The notes: generated from the letters alone by a model not told the origin. A stretch of DNA of 64,000 nt from Micromonospora olivasterospora (GCF_007830265.1 NZ_VLKE01000001.1:4402001-4466000), one strand, 5' to 3'; positions 26,921 through 36,346 are shown, counted from the stretch's first letter. Numbers and translations are program-made.

Positions 26921-27628
26921 ATGTTGCTGAGAGTTCGGGTGACCCTGCCGGACCGCCCCGGCACCCTCGGCCAGGTGGCCCGCACGCTGGGCGTCGCGGG
27001 CGCCGACATCGTCCAGGTGGTCGTCCTGGAGCGGCTCGGCGGGCGGGCGGTCGACGACTTCACGGTCGTCTGGCCGGGCGCCGACCGGGTGGAGCGGCTG
27101 CTGGCCGGCCTGGCCGCCATTCCCGGCGTACGGGTCGACGGGGTCTGGCGGGCGATCGGCGCCCCGACCGCCACCGGCCAGGACGCCGAACTGCTGGCCC
27201 AGGTCGCCGGCAACCCGGCAGACGGGCTGGCCACCGTCGTCGACGCGGTCCCCGGGCTGCTCGGCGCCGACTGGGCGGTCGCGGCGGTGGTGCCGGTGGA
27301 CTGGGCGTCGCGGACGGGCGGCGGCGCCGACCCCACCGTGGCGCACGCGAGCTGGCGGGCGCCCGTACCGCCCCGGCTGCCCGAGATCACCCCGCTGCGC
27401 GCCCGCGCGCTGACCGGCGCCGACGGCCGCCACTACGCGGTCGCGCCGTTCGGCCGGGCCGGGCTGGTGCTGGTGGTGGCCCGCGAGCACGACGAGCCGC
27501 TGACCGCCGCCGCGTTCCACGCCACGGAGGTGGACCGGCTCGCCCAGCTCGTCCGGGCCTGCGCCGTGATCCTCGGGGGCCGGCTGGACCTGGTCGGCCC
27601 GCCGCCGCCGGTGGTGGCCGGCGGATGA
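26921..27628 (+). CDS. ACT-domain-containing protein
   Basis: 235 residues. The N-terminus [37 protein letters not shown] is an ACT domain (small-molecule, often amino-acid sensor). The rest (about 90-235) is weakly conserved, with VVPVDWASR and an ending rich in short hydrophobic strands that could be a degenerate second sensor domain. GGAGGG precedes the ATG at 26921. It is followed on the same strand by a second ACT protein, 109 bp away. No amino-acid biosynthetic gene is near, so the ligand is unknown. Confidence 0.8.
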   Translation: MLLRVRVTLPDRPGTLGQVARTLGVAGADIVQVVVLERLGGRAVDDFTVVWPGADRVERLLAGLAAIPGVRVDGVWRAIGAPTATGQDAELLAQVAGNPADGLATVVDAVPGLLGADWAVAAVVPVDWASRTGGGADPTVAHASWRAPVPPRLPEITPLRARALTGADGRHYAVAPFGRAGLVLVVAREHDEPLTAAAFHATEVDRLAQLVRACAVILGGRLDLVGPPPPVVAGG

Positions 27629-27737
27629 GCACGCCACCGACGCCTCACCAGCTCCCGTCCAGGTAAGACGATCACCCGAAGGGAGGGAGCGGCGTTTCTC
27701 CTCGCCTGACGGCGAGGGCGCCGACGCCGCGATTCCG

Positions 27738-28935
27738 ATGACGCTGTGGCGGATCCGGGCCACCGTGGACGACCGGCCGGGTTACCTGTCGGTGCTCACG
27801 GCGAGCCTCGCGTTGCGCGGGGTCAACATCCTCGCCGTGCAGGTGCACACCACCGAGGCCGGCGCCGTGGACGATTTCCTGGTCGACGCGCCGGACACCC
27901 TGGACGAGGCGGAACTGGTCGCCGCCGTGGAGCGGGGCCGGGGGCGGGACTGCTGGGTGGCGCGCAGCGAGGCGCGCGGTCTGGCCGACCAGCCCACCCG
28001 GGCGCTCGGCCTGGCCACCCGGCTGGTCCGGGACCCGGAGGACACGGGCGGCGCGCTGCGGGCGCTGCTCGGCGCCGACGAGGTCGCCTGGCTGCCCACC
28101 CGGGTCGCCGGCGGTATCGACGGGACCACCATGCAGCTGCCGGACCCGGCCGGGGGGTCGTACCGGCTGCGCCGGGCCGCGCCGAGCTACACCCCCGCCG
28201 AGTACGCCCGCGCGCAGGCGCTCGTCGAGCTCGCGGCGACCGCGGCCCGCCGGGCCGCCGACCACGTCACCCTGGTCCTGCCCGACGGGGCCGAGCTGCT
28301 GGTCCGACCCGCCACCGCCGACGACCTCGCGGGCGTACGCGAGCTGCACGAGGGCTGCTCGGCGCGGACCCGGCAGCGACGCTACTTCGTCGGGGCGGCG
28401 CTGCCGTCGCCGGCGCGGCTGCGCCGGCTGCTGGAGCCGGCCGAGGGCTGACCCTGCTCGCCACGACGACCGCCGGGCCGGGCGGCCGGCCGGGCGGGTC
28501 GTGGCGATGGCGAACCTGGTCGCCGAGGGGGACGAGGCCGAGGTGGCCCTGCTGGTGCGGGACGACTGGCAGCGGCGCGGGCTCGGCACCGCCCTGCTCC
28601 GCCGCCTGCTCGGCCAGGCCGAGCGGGCCGGTGTCGCGGCCGTGCTGCTGCACGTCCAGGCGGAGAACGGCCCGATGCTGCGTACGCTGCGCCGGCTCGA
28701 CCGCCCCGCGACCCTGGAGCGGGACGGCTCCGTGGTGACGGTGACGGTGCCCGTCACCCCGGCCGCCGCCCCGCCCGCGCCGCCGACCCCGTCGCCTCCG
28801 CGGCCGCGCCCCGCCCCGGCGGTCCCGGTGACCCTGCCGTGCCGAAGGCGCCGGGCAGGGGCCCTCCTTACACCGCCGGGTAGCTGTTGTAGTCGGGGAA
28901 GTTGCCGTAGAGGCGGTCGTCGCCGCCGACCGTGA
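27738..28935 (+). CDS. ACT domain - GNAT acetyltransferase fusion (two apparent frameshifts)
   Basis: The N-terminal ACT domain ([20 protein letters not shown]...[11 protein letters not shown], 1-80) is fused to a GNAT acetyltransferase: [23 protein letters not shown] (about 190) and, in another frame, [22 protein letters not shown] with the acetyl-CoA loop RxxGxG. ACT-GNAT fusions in actinobacteria are amino-acid-controlled protein lysine acetyltransferases. Missing bases near 28444-28447 and 28478-28499 break the frame; two added bases restore it. The Pro-rich tail past about 28740 and the end at 28935, which overlaps the convergent aldehyde dehydrogenase gene by 68 bp, are uncertain. Confidence 0.72.
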
Positions 28936-30433
28936 CGGCCTGCACCAGCAGGTCACCGCCGACGAAGGCGCCCTTCCAGGAGGCGCCCCGGCCGCCGAAC
29001 GGCTCCTCCCGGTCGCCCCGGGAGCGCGGCTTGTTGATGCCCACCTTGAACGCCTGGAGGTCGACCGCGAGCTTGCCGGCCAGCTCCTCGTCGTCGCAGG
29101 CCAGCGAGGCGACCAGCGCGCCGTTGGAGGCGTTCATCTGGGCCAGCAGCTCGTCGGTGGTGTCCACCACGACGATGGTGTCGACCGGGCCGAACGGCTC
29201 GGCGTGCATGAGCCGGGACCGGCCGGGCGGGGCGAGCAGCACCGACGGGGCCACGTACGCCGAGGTGTCCTGCCCGTCGAGGAACGGCGCCCCGGCCAGC
29301 TTGCCCCGGTGCAGCGGGATGGCGCCGCCGCGTACCGCCTCCTCGACCTTGCGGCGCAGCTCGTCGGCCTTGGCCGCGCTGATCAGCGGGCCGAAGTCCA
29401 GCTCGGGCAGCGGGTCGCCGGCCTGCCAGGTCTCGTCCACCGCAAGCGGGTGGCCGAGGCGGACCGAGCGGACCACCGGCAGGTACATGTCGAGGAACTC
29501 GTCGACGAGGTCCCGCTGCACCACGAACCGCGGGTACGCGGTGCAGCGCTGCTTGCCGTACTCGAAGCCCTTCTTCAGGTGCCCGGCGAGCAGGTCCCAC
29601 TGGGAGAAGTTCCAGATGCCCCAGGCGTTGAGGCCCTCCTGCTCGATGAAGTGCCGCTTGTCGGTGTCGAGCAGCGCGGCGGCCACCTTTCCGCCGTTGG
29701 ACCGCCCGCCGACGAACGCCACCGCGCCGATCTCCGGGGCCCGGACCAGGACCTCGGAAAGCTCCTCGCCGCCGCCGGAGACCAGGGTCGCGGGCAGCCC
29801 GGCGCGGCGCATCAGCGCGTGCGCGACGGTGAGGCAGACCGCCCCGCCCTGGGAGGGGGTCTTCGCGATGACCGCGTTGCCGGCGAGCAGCTGCACCAGC
29901 TCGGCGTGCACCAGGACGCTCATCGGGTAGTTCCAGCTCGCGATGTTGCTGACCGGCCCGGGCAGCGGCTCCCGGCCGTCGGCGAGCATCCGGTCGATCT
30001 CCCCGACGTACCAGCGGACGCCGTCGAGGGCCCGGTCCACGTCGGCGCAGGCCAGCCGCCACGGCTTGCCGATCTCCCAGACCAGCAGCAGGGCGAGCAG
30101 GTCGCGGTGCGCGGTGAGGGCGTCGAGGGCGTCGACGACCCGGGCCTTCCGGTCGGCCAGCGGGGTCCGGGCCCACTCGCGGTGCGCCGCCGCGGCGTAC
30201 GCGACGGCCGCGTGGGCGGTCTCGGCGTCCAGCCGGGGCAGGTTGACCAGCAGGGTGTTGTCGACCGGCGTGCGTACCGGGCTGGGCGAGCCGACGCTGC
30301 GCCAGTCGCCCTCGACGAGGTTGCGCAGGGTGGCCACGCCGTCGGCCTCGGGGCCGAATGCCTCGGGCGCGGCGGCCACGGCGCGGGCGAGGGTGTCGGC
30401 CCAGGCGGTGCCGTCGGCGAGTCGTAGTGCCAT
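28868..30433 (-). CDS. Aldehyde dehydrogenase family protein
   Basis: NAD(P)-dependent aldehyde oxidation. 521 residues. Family landmarks: SNIASWNYPMSVLVHAELVQLLAGNAVIAKTPSQ (cofactor and Lys), VAFVGGRSNGGKVAA, HFIEQEGLNAWGIW (general-base Glu region) and KQRCTAYPRFVVQ with the nucleophile Cys, then AEPFGPVDTIVVVD. The region around the Glu is divergent from the usual ELGGKNP motif, so the substrate class is unclear. GAGGAGAT lies before the ATG at 30433. Confidence 0.88.
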   Translation of the reverse strand: MALRLADGTAWADTLARAVAAAPEAFGPEADGVATLRNLVEGDWRSVGSPSPVRTPVDNTLLVNLPRLDAETAHAAVAYAAAAHREWARTPLADRKARVVDALDALTAHRDLLALLLVWEIGKPWRLACADVDRALDGVRWYVGEIDRMLADGREPLPGPVSNIASWNYPMSVLVHAELVQLLAGNAVIAKTPSQGGAVCLTVAHALMRRAGLPATLVSGGGEELSEVLVRAPEIGAVAFVGGRSNGGKVAAALLDTDKRHFIEQEGLNAWGIWNFSQWDLLAGHLKKGFEYGKQRCTAYPRFVVQRDLVDEFLDMYLPVVRSVRLGHPLAVDETWQAGDPLPELDFGPLISAAKADELRRKVEEAVRGGAIPLHRGKLAGAPFLDGQDTSAYVAPSVLLAPPGRSRLMHAEPFGPVDTIVVVDTTDELLAQMNASNGALVASLACDDEELAGKLAVDLQAFKVGINKPRSRGDREEPFGGRGASWKGAFVGGDLLVQAVTVGGDDRLYGNFPDYNSYPAV

Positions 30434-30753
30434 CGCGGATCTCCTCAGGATCGACCGGGGAGCGGCGGCGTCGATGGCACCGCTGGTGTGGGCGTACTGT
30501 CCCGCGCTGCCGCGACGGGCGGCAACAGTACGTTCGTATGTCAGGACGCGAGGCCGCCTCCTGGCCGCCCCCTCGCGCGCCCGCCGGGTGGCTCCAGTCG
30601 ACGTTGACCAGCTAAGTCGTGGGCGCTATATCGGCTTGCGCCGATCATGTGATCCGCGTCGGAGCATCCGGCGCTCCCCCTGCGCCGTGCCCGGCAACGG
30701 GGAACCGGCCGCCGGAGGGGTGGCCCGGCGGCCGGTTCGGAGGCGTCGTCGGT
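30434..30753. other. 320-bp intergenic region with an 8-bp dyad
   Basis: No gene seen. CGTACTGT (30493-30500) and ACAGTACG (30525-30532) are exact reverse complements 24 bp apart, about 60 bp upstream of the aldehyde dehydrogenase start, so it could be an operator. Confidence 0.4.
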
Positions 30754-31634
30754 TCAGCTGGTGAAGGTGACCCTGTCCCGACGGCGCCGCAGCAGCACCA
30801 GGGTGGCGCCGCCGCCGATCAGCGCCAAGCCGGTCAGCGCCATGCCGGTCAGCGCCATGCCGGTCAGCGCCATGCCGGTGCGGCCACGCCGGTCACTGGC
30901 AGGCCGCCCCCGCTGCCGCCGTTCTCGCTGTCGGCACCCGTGCCCGACGCGGGCGACGGCGCCGTTTCGCCGCCCGAGGCCGGCTGGGACGGGTCGGCGG
31001 ACGGCGCACCCGGGATGCCGGGGTTCGGGGCGGGCGACTCGGGCTCGGTGGAGTCCGCGCAGGGCTTGAGCCAGAAGACCTTGGACTTGGTGCCCGAGGA
31101 CCCGCCGCCGACCAGGTCCACGTCGAGCTTGAGGTGGTAGCCCTGCTTGTCGTGCGCCTCGACGCCGGCCAGGTCGAGGTCCCGGGCCGAGAGCCGGATG
31201 ACCTCGTCGTGGTCGTTCTCGGCGCCACTGGCCGGGTCGGTGCTGATGACCCTGTTCCGAACGGACCAGACGACCTTCTTCGGCTTGCTCGGCGGCTGGC
31301 TGGTGAGTGTAGCCACACCGACCGTGTGGTGCGGCTGGCCCCTCCCCTGGCGGGGCGCTGCGCCGGGGTACGTGATGCCGGCCCGCTGGTCCGCGTCGAA
31401 GTTGAAGAACTCCAGCTCGAACTCGCAGGTGACGTGGGGCTCGTTGTCGACCGAGTCCGTGTACGACGGACCGTCGATCTTCACGGTGCCGTTGTCGCCC
31501 TTGGGGTTGTGGCCGTTGCCGGGGGCGAGCTGGTTGAGCGGCGCGCTGGCCCAGGCCGGGGCGGCGAGGGCTAGGCAGGCCGTGGCGGCGGTCGCGGTCA
31601 GGGTCGCGCGCGCCACGCGCCGAAGTTGTGGCAT
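30754..31634 (-). CDS. LPXTG-anchored surface protein (one apparent frameshift)
   Basis: Signal peptide (TLTATAATACLALAAPAWASA), a secreted domain of about 170 residues (NGHNPKGDNGTVKIDG...FELEFFNFDADQRAGITY; two cysteines, CEFELEFF and LKPCADS, that may pair), a Pro/Ser/Gly stalk, the sortase motif LPVTG, a hydrophobic segment and the basic end LLRRRRDR. One missing base near 30879-30884 puts the sortase motif and membrane anchor in different frames; restoring it gives 293 residues. The anchor segment contains four 15-bp repeats (MALTG). No sortase gene is in the window. Confidence 0.82.
30826..30886. repeat. Intragenic 15-bp repeats in LPXTG membrane segment
   Basis: GCCGGTCAGCGCCAT-type units, three near-perfect plus edges, encode repeated MALTG in the transmembrane helix. 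Each unit adds five residues, so the helix length can vary. Confidence 0.85.
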
Positions 31635-31830
31635 GAAAAGTCCTCCGGGGAAAGGGACCGAGGGGACGAGTCATGATCGCATGCGACGCGTCCCTTTTGA
31701 ACCCTGGAGGGTGGTCTGAGCTGGGATGCTGGGGTGGCAAATCCCATCGCCGTAGGGGAGATGTCGGCCACTCGACGGGGTGTCCGCGTAACGTTTCTAC
31801 CCCCGTTGACGCCCGCGCACCCCCGGCGTT

Positions 31831-31873
31831 CTTGGACAGTTGCTGTTGCGTCGCCGTGACCGGAACTGTCCAG
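31831..31873. repeat. TTGGACA palindrome, diverged copy 2
   Basis: CTTGGACAGTT / AACTGTCCAG arms with a longer, altered centre than the other copies. Same outer arm as copies at 1672 and 32113. Confidence 0.65.
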
Positions 31874-32112
31874 GGTCCAACTGTTCCGGGCGCCAGCCGG
31901 CGGCGAGCAGGGCGCGGCGGAGGGTGCGTCCGCCTCGTCGACGGAAACCGCCGGCACCACATTCCCCGACCCCCGCTCCGCACACCACCCGCCCCGCCAC
32001 CCGACCCCGCCCCCGACCCCGCCCCCGCCACCCGACCCCGCCACCCGACCCCGCCCCGCCCCGCCCCCGCCCCCGACCCGCCGACCGCCACCCCGGCGGC
32101 GTCCCGACCGAT

Positions 32113-32153
32113 CTTGGACACTTGCCGTTCGCGCCGAACGGTAAGTGTCCAAG
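32113..32153. repeat. 41-bp dispersed palindrome, copy 3
   Basis: The most perfect copy: CTTGGACACTTGCCGTTCG and CGAACGGTAAGTGTCCAAG form a 19-bp stem with one G-T type mismatch and a 3-base loop. It lies 20 bp before the DUF488 start. Confidence 0.85.
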
Positions 32154-32173
32154 AATCGGGGCAAGCTGGGTGG

Positions 32174-32695
32174 GTGTTGCTGACCGTGGGGCACGGGACG
32201 GCCGACCGGGAGCGGCTGGGGGAGCTGTTGGCCGGCGCCGGCGTCGCGCTGGTGGTGGACGTGCGGCGGTACCCGGCCAGCCGGACCAACCCGGACGTGC
32301 GGCGCGCGGAGTTGGAACGCTGGCTGCCGGAGCGCGGCATCGACTACCGCTGGGAGCCTCGGCTCGGCGGCCGCCGGCGCCTCCGTGCCGGGGATCCGGA
32401 GCCCGACACCTGGTGGACGGTCGCGGCGTTCCGGGCGTACGCCGCGTACACCCGGACGGCCGAGTTCGACGAGGCGCTGGACGTGGTGCTGGCCGACGCG
32501 GCGCGACGAACCGCTGCGGTGATGTGCAGCGAGAGCGTCTGGTGGCGCTGCCACCGCCGGCTGATCGCCGACGTCGCGGCACTCGGTCGCGGGGTGCCGG
32601 TGCGGCACCTCATGCCGGACGGCCGGCTCGGTGCGCACCGGCCCGCCGAGGGTGCCCGCCGCCTGCCCGACGGGCACCTGATCTGGGACGGCTGA
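32174..32695 (+). CDS. DUF488 domain-containing protein
   Basis: 173 residues. The DUF488 signature is complete: LLTVGHGT at the start, VVDVRRYPASRTNP, YRWEPRLGGRRR and the late SESVWWRCHRRLIADV with the conserved Cys. Function is not known for the family; the Cys/His/Arg pattern suggests an enzyme. GTG start at 32174 chosen because TVGHG is always at the N-terminus. Its TGA and the convergent bsaP stop lie in the palindrome GGCTGAGTCAGCC. Confidence 0.88.
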   Translation: MLLTVGHGTADRERLGELLAGAGVALVVDVRRYPASRTNPDVRRAELERWLPERGIDYRWEPRLGGRRRLRAGDPEPDTWWTVAAFRAYAAYTRTAEFDEALDVVLADAARRTAAVMCSESVWWRCHRRLIADVAALGRGVPVRHLMPDGRLGAHRPAEGARRLPDGHLIWDG

Positions 32696-32696
32696 G

Positions 32697-32894
32697 TCAG
32701 CCCCGGACCTCGCCGTGCTCGACGCAGACCGCCGACCAGCCCACCGGCAGCACCTGCACCTTCATCCGACGCCGGCAGTGGGTGCAGTACCGCGGGGGCT
32801 CCAGGGCCCGGGCCGCCGCGCATGCCGCGTGTGGGCCGGCTGCGGCGTCGACGCCGCAGCGGTCGCACCACGGCCCCGGAACGGGGACGTCCAC
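32697..32894 (-). CDS. bsaP: Biotin synthase auxiliary protein BsaP-like
   Basis: 65-residue Cys-rich protein just downstream of bioB. PWCDRCG near the start, [13 protein letters not shown] and SAVCVEHG give a five-cysteine pattern like the small actinobacterial biotin synthase auxiliary protein, reported to hold an Fe-S cluster and support BioB. The GTG at 32894 gives a protein of family size; the in-frame upstream extension to 33077 runs through the 18-bp tandem array (LWRTTA repeats) and is unlikely to be genuine, though it is open. Recognition rests on position and cysteine spacing. Confidence 0.75.
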   Translation of the reverse strand: MDVPVPGPWCDRCGVDAAAGPHAACAAARALEPPRYCTHCRRRMKVQVLPVGWSAVCVEHGEVRG

Positions 32895-32940
32895 ACCGTC
32901 GCCCCGTGCCCCGCCCGGCGCGGTGGGCTCGACAAGCTCG

Positions 32941-33060
32941 GTCCTCCACAGGGCCGTCGTCCTCCACAGGGCCGTCGTCCTCCACAGGGCCGTCGTCCTC
33001 CACAGGGCCGTCGTCCTCCACAGGGCCGTCGTCCTCCACAGGGCCGTCGTCCTCCACAGG
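32941..33060. repeat. 18-bp tandem repeat between bioB and bsaP, 6.7 copies
   Basis: Perfect units GTCCTCCACAGGGCCGTC fill almost all of the bioB-bsaP gap. Being a multiple of three, copy-number change never alters frame; the minus strand is open through the array as repeated LWRTTA. Each unit also carries a GTGGAGG start-like and Shine-Dalgarno-like string. Confidence 0.95.
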
Positions 33061-33092
33061 GTCACGGAAGAGCCCACCGGCTCGCGGAGCGC

Positions 33093-34088
33093 TCACAGGG
33101 TCGCCGAGAGCGCCTTCACCGGCATCTTCAGGTCCTCCAGCAGCGCCAGGTCCGCCGTCGCCGGCCGCCCGAGGGTGGTGAGGTAGTTGCCGACGATGAC
33201 GGCGTTGATGCCGCCGAGCAGGCCGTCCCGGGTGCCCAGGTCGCCGAGGGTGATCTCCCGGCCGCCCGCGTACCGGAGAATGGTGCGAGGCATCGCCAAC
33301 CGGAACGCGGCGATGGCCCGCAGCGCGTCCCTGCCCTCGACGATCGGGCGGTCGCCGAGCGGGGTGCCGGGGCGGGGGTTGAGAAAGTTCAGCGGCACCT
33401 CGTGCGGGTCCAGCTCGGCGAGCTGCGCGGCGAACTCGGCCCGCTGCTCCACGGTCTCGCCCAGGCCGAGGATGCCGCCGCAGCAGACCTCCATGCCGGA
33501 CTCGCGGACCATCCGCAGCGTCTCCCAGCGCTCCTCCCACGAGTGGGTGGTGACGACGTGGGGGAAGTAGGAGCGGCAGGTCTCCAGGTTGTGGTTGTAC
33601 CGGTGTACGCCCATGTCGACCAGCTCGTCGACCTGCTCCTGGGTGAGCATGCCCAGCGAGGCGGCGACCTGGATGTCCACCTCCGCCCGGATGGCGGCGA
33701 CGCCCTCGCGCAGCTGCCTCATCAGCCGGGCGTCCGGGCCGCGTACGGCCGCCACGATGCAGAACTCCGTCGCCCCGGTCGCCGCCGTCTGCTTCGCCGC
33801 CTCCACCAGGGAGGGGATGTCCAGCCAGACCGAGCGCACCGGCGACGCGAACAGGCCGGACTGGGAGCAGAAGTGGCAGTCCTCCGGGCAGCCGCCGGTC
33901 TTCAGCGAGACGATGCCCTCGACCTCGACCTCGGGGCCGCACCAGCGCATCCGTACCTCGTGGGCGAGCTGGAGGGCGGCGGGCAGGTGCTCGTCGGGCA
34001 GGTTCAGCACGGCGAGGACACCCGCCTCGTCGAGGCCGACGCCGTTCTCCAGTACCTGGGTGCGGGCCTGGTCGAGGATCTCTGGCAT
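33093..34088 (-). CDS. bioB: Biotin synthase
   Basis: Radical-SAM enzyme that inserts sulfur into dethiobiotin, the last step of biotin synthesis. 331 residues. The SAM cluster motif CPEDCHFC is at about 67-74, preceded by [21 protein letters not shown] with the second-cluster Cys, [10 protein letters not shown] and [11 protein letters not shown] follow. Normal length. ATG at 34088. Divergent from bioF, so the roughly 260-bp gap likely carries both promoters. No bioA, bioC or bioH in the window. Confidence 0.96.
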   Translation of the reverse strand: MPEILDQARTQVLENGVGLDEAGVLAVLNLPDEHLPAALQLAHEVRMRWCGPEVEVEGIVSLKTGGCPEDCHFCSQSGLFASPVRSVWLDIPSLVEAAKQTAATGATEFCIVAAVRGPDARLMRQLREGVAAIRAEVDIQVAASLGMLTQEQVDELVDMGVHRYNHNLETCRSYFPHVVTTHSWEERWETLRMVRESGMEVCCGGILGLGETVEQRAEFAAQLAELDPHEVPLNFLNPRPGTPLGDRPIVEGRDALRAIAAFRLAMPRTILRYAGGREITLGDLGTRDGLLGGINAVIVGNYLTTLGRPATADLALLEDLKMPVKALSATL

Positions 34089-34236
34089 GGCACGTACCCT
34101 ACAAGCCCCTCCGGCGACGGGAAACGGGCCGTTGACCAGCGTGATCGCGGCCGGCGGTGGCGGCGACGGCCGGGGCGGATCCCGTCGGGACCCGGCGGGC
34201 GGGTGGTAGCTTCGCCCCGCGGATCAGGTCGACCGA

Positions 34237-34341
34237 GGGATCCTGTCCCGCGGAGGCGGGGCCGACGAGGAGGGATCCGTCCCGCGGAGGCGGGGCCGAC
34301 GAGGAGGGATCCGTCCCGCGGAGGCGGGGCCGACAAGGAGG
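34237..34341. repeat. 34-bp tandem repeat in the bioF leader, 3 copies
   Basis: Units begin GGGATCC(T)GTCCCGCGG (first 35 bp, then 34). Each contains the small hairpin CCCGC / GCGGG and a GACGAGGAGG string; the last becomes AAGGAGG, the bioF ribosome site at 34335-34341. The array could tune initiation. Confidence 0.88.
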
Positions 34342-34349
34342 TAGGGGCG

Positions 34350-35486
34350 GTGGCGGACTGGCTGGCGGCGCTGCACCGCCGCGCCGAGCTGCGGGCGAAG
34401 GCCGGGCTGACCCGCCGGCTGCGACCCCGGGCGGCCGGCGACGCGATGGTCGACCTGGCCGGCAACGACTACCTCGGCCTGGCCACCCACCCCGAGGTCA
34501 CCGCCGCGGCCGCGCGGGCCCTGTCGGCGTACGGACTGGGGGCGACCGGCTCCCGGCTGGTCCGCGGGTCCACCGACGCCCACCACGGGCTGGAGGTGGC
34601 CCTCGCCGACTGGCTCGGCGCCGACGGCGCCCTGGTCTTCTCCTCCGGCTACCTGGCCAATCTCGGCGCGGTCCGGGCGCTGGTCCAGCCCCGTACGCTG
34701 CTCGTCTCCGACGCGCACAACCACGCCTCCCTGATCGACGGCTGCCGGATCTCCGGCGCCCAGACCGTGGTCACCCCGCACGCCGACGTGGCCGCGGTGG
34801 CCGACGCGCTGGCCGCCGTCCCCGGCCGCCCGGCCGTGGTGGTCACCGAGTCCGTCTTCTCCGTCGACGGCGACCTCGCCCCGCTGGCGGAGCTGCACGC
34901 GGTGGCCCGCCGGCACGGCGCGCTGCTGCTGGTCGACGACGCGCACGCGCTCGGCGTGACCGGCCCGGCCGGGGCCGGCGGGGTGGCCGCCGCCGGGCTG
35001 GCCGGCGAGCCGGACGTGGTGGTCACCGCCACCCTCTCCAAGGCGCTGGGCGGCGCGGGCGGCGTGGTCGCCGGGCCGGCCGAGTTCGTCCGGCACCTCG
35101 TAGAGACGGGCCGCACGTTCATTTTCGACACCGCCCTGCCGCCGGCGGTGGCCGCCGGGGTGCGGGCCGCCGTCGACCTGGCCCGCGCGGGCGACGACCT
35201 GCGCGCCGAGCTGACCGAACGCGCCGCCCTCGCGGTGCGCCGGCTGCGGGCCGCCGGGCTGACCGTCTCCGCGCCGGACGCCGCCGTGGTGTCGGTGACG
35301 GCCCCCGGTCCCGAGGCGGCGACCGCCTGGGCGGCCGACTGCGCCGACCGGGGGGTGACCGTGGGCTGCTTCCGTCCGCCGTCGACGCCGGACAGCCGGT
35401 CCCGGCTGCGGCTGACCCTCAGCGCGGCGGTCTCCCGGGCGGACTTCGAGCGGGCGCTGGACGTGATCGTGGAGTGCGCGCCGTGA
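34350..35486 (+). CDS. bioF: 8-amino-7-oxononanoate synthase
   Basis: PLP enzyme condensing pimeloyl-ACP/CoA with alanine in biotin synthesis. 378 residues. DLAGNDYLGLATHPEV (about 32-47), GSRLVRGSTDAHHGLE, DAHNHASLIDG, LLVDDAHALGVTG and the PLP lysine in TATLSKALGGAGG are diagnostic. GTG at 34350 with AAGGAGG 8 bases upstream. Forms an operon with bioD, 112 bp downstream. Confidence 0.94.
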   Translation: MADWLAALHRRAELRAKAGLTRRLRPRAAGDAMVDLAGNDYLGLATHPEVTAAAARALSAYGLGATGSRLVRGSTDAHHGLEVALADWLGADGALVFSSGYLANLGAVRALVQPRTLLVSDAHNHASLIDGCRISGAQTVVTPHADVAAVADALAAVPGRPAVVVTESVFSVDGDLAPLAELHAVARRHGALLLVDDAHALGVTGPAGAGGVAAAGLAGEPDVVVTATLSKALGGAGGVVAGPAEFVRHLVETGRTFIFDTALPPAVAAGVRAAVDLARAGDDLRAELTERAALAVRRLRAAGLTVSAPDAAVVSVTAPGPEAATAWAADCADRGVTVGCFRPPSTPDSRSRLRLTLSAAVSRADFERALDVIVECAP

Positions 35487-35598
35487 GGCAACTGCACCGC
35501 GCCGTCGCGGGCGGCGTATCGTGCCGCCCCGTGAGTGGGGCGCGGCACGGCGGCGCGGGGCGCGGGCGGGCCCCGCGGGAACGGCGGGAGGTGGCGTG

Positions 35599-36327
35599 GT
35601 GAGCGCGGCGTGGACCGGACCGGTGCTGGTCACCGGCACCGACACCGAGATCGGCAAGACGGTGGCGACCGCGGCCGTGACGGCCGCCGCGCAGGCCGCC
35701 GGGCTGCGGGTCGCGGTGGTCAAGCCCGGCCAGACCGGTACGGCCACCGGCGACCCCGGCGACGTCGACACGGTGACCCGGCTGGCCGCGCCGCTCACCG
35801 GCCGGACGCTGGCCAGCTACCCCGATCCGCTCGCCCCGCTGGCCGCGGCCCGGGTGGCGCAGCTGGAGCCGCTGGAGCTGTACACCGCCGTCGACGCGAT
35901 CCGCGAGGAGATCGACAAGCACGACCTGGTGCTGATCGAGGGAGCGGGCGGACTGCTCGTACCGATGGGGTTGCGCCCCTCGGGCGAGCCCTGGACGGTG
36001 GCGGACCTGGCGGTGGCGCTGGACGCGCGGGCCGTGGTCGTGGCCCGGGCCGGGCTCGGCACGCTCAACCACACCGCCCTGACCCTGGAGGCCCTCGAAC
36101 GGCGCGCGGTCCCGGCCGGCGTGGTGATCGGCGCGTGGCCGGCCGAGCCCGAGCTGGTGCACTGGGCCAACCTGACCGACCTGGTGCCCAACCTGCTCGG
36201 CGCGCTGCCGGCGGGCGCCGGGTCGATGGACCCGGGGGTGTTCCGGCGGTCCGCGCCGGGCTGGCTCACCCCCACCCTGTACGGGGTGCTCGACGACTGG
36301 CGGGCCTGGGCCGAGGACGCGGGCTGA
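35599..36327 (+). CDS. bioD: Dethiobiotin synthetase
   Basis: ATP-dependent carboxylation of diaminopelargonate to dethiobiotin. 242 residues. P-loop LVTGTDTEIGKTVAT (about 8-22), VVKPGQTG, and LVLIEGAGGLLVPM (about 112-125) are the family motifs. GGGAGGTGGC lies before tandem GTG codons (35596, 35599); I took the second, giving MSAAWTGP. Follows bioF. Confidence 0.93.
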   Translation: MSAAWTGPVLVTGTDTEIGKTVATAAVTAAAQAAGLRVAVVKPGQTGTATGDPGDVDTVTRLAAPLTGRTLASYPDPLAPLAAARVAQLEPLELYTAVDAIREEIDKHDLVLIEGAGGLLVPMGLRPSGEPWTVADLAVALDARAVVVARAGLGTLNHTALTLEALERRAVPAGVVIGAWPAEPELVHWANLTDLVPNLLGALPAGAGSMDPGVFRRSAPGWLTPTLYGVLDDWRAWAEDAG

Positions 36328-36329
36328 CC

Positions 36330-36346
36330 ACCTGACTTTCGTCGGT
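36330..36346. promoter_or_regulatory. Operator-like dyad upstream of the two-component operon
   Basis: ACCTGACTTTCGTCGGT, a near match (14 of 18) to the perfect dyad upstream of the ABC operon at 40666-40683. It ends 35 bp before the kinase GTG, overlapping where a -35 box would be; GGTAGCCT close to the start suggests a leaderless transcript. Confidence 0.6.

Larger units (their letters stand above)
31635..32173. other. Intergenic region with two palindromes and a C-rich tract
   Basis: No gene I can support over 539 bp. It carries the LPXTG gene promoter side, two copies of the TTGGACA palindrome (31831-31873, 32113-32153) and a CCCCGCC-type tract (about 31965-32095). Confidence 0.55.

Noticed and set aside
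32695..33077. BsaP beginning at 33077 with LWRTTA repeats
   Set aside because: Open but driven by the tandem array; the start at 32894 gives the family's size. Kept as a finding only.
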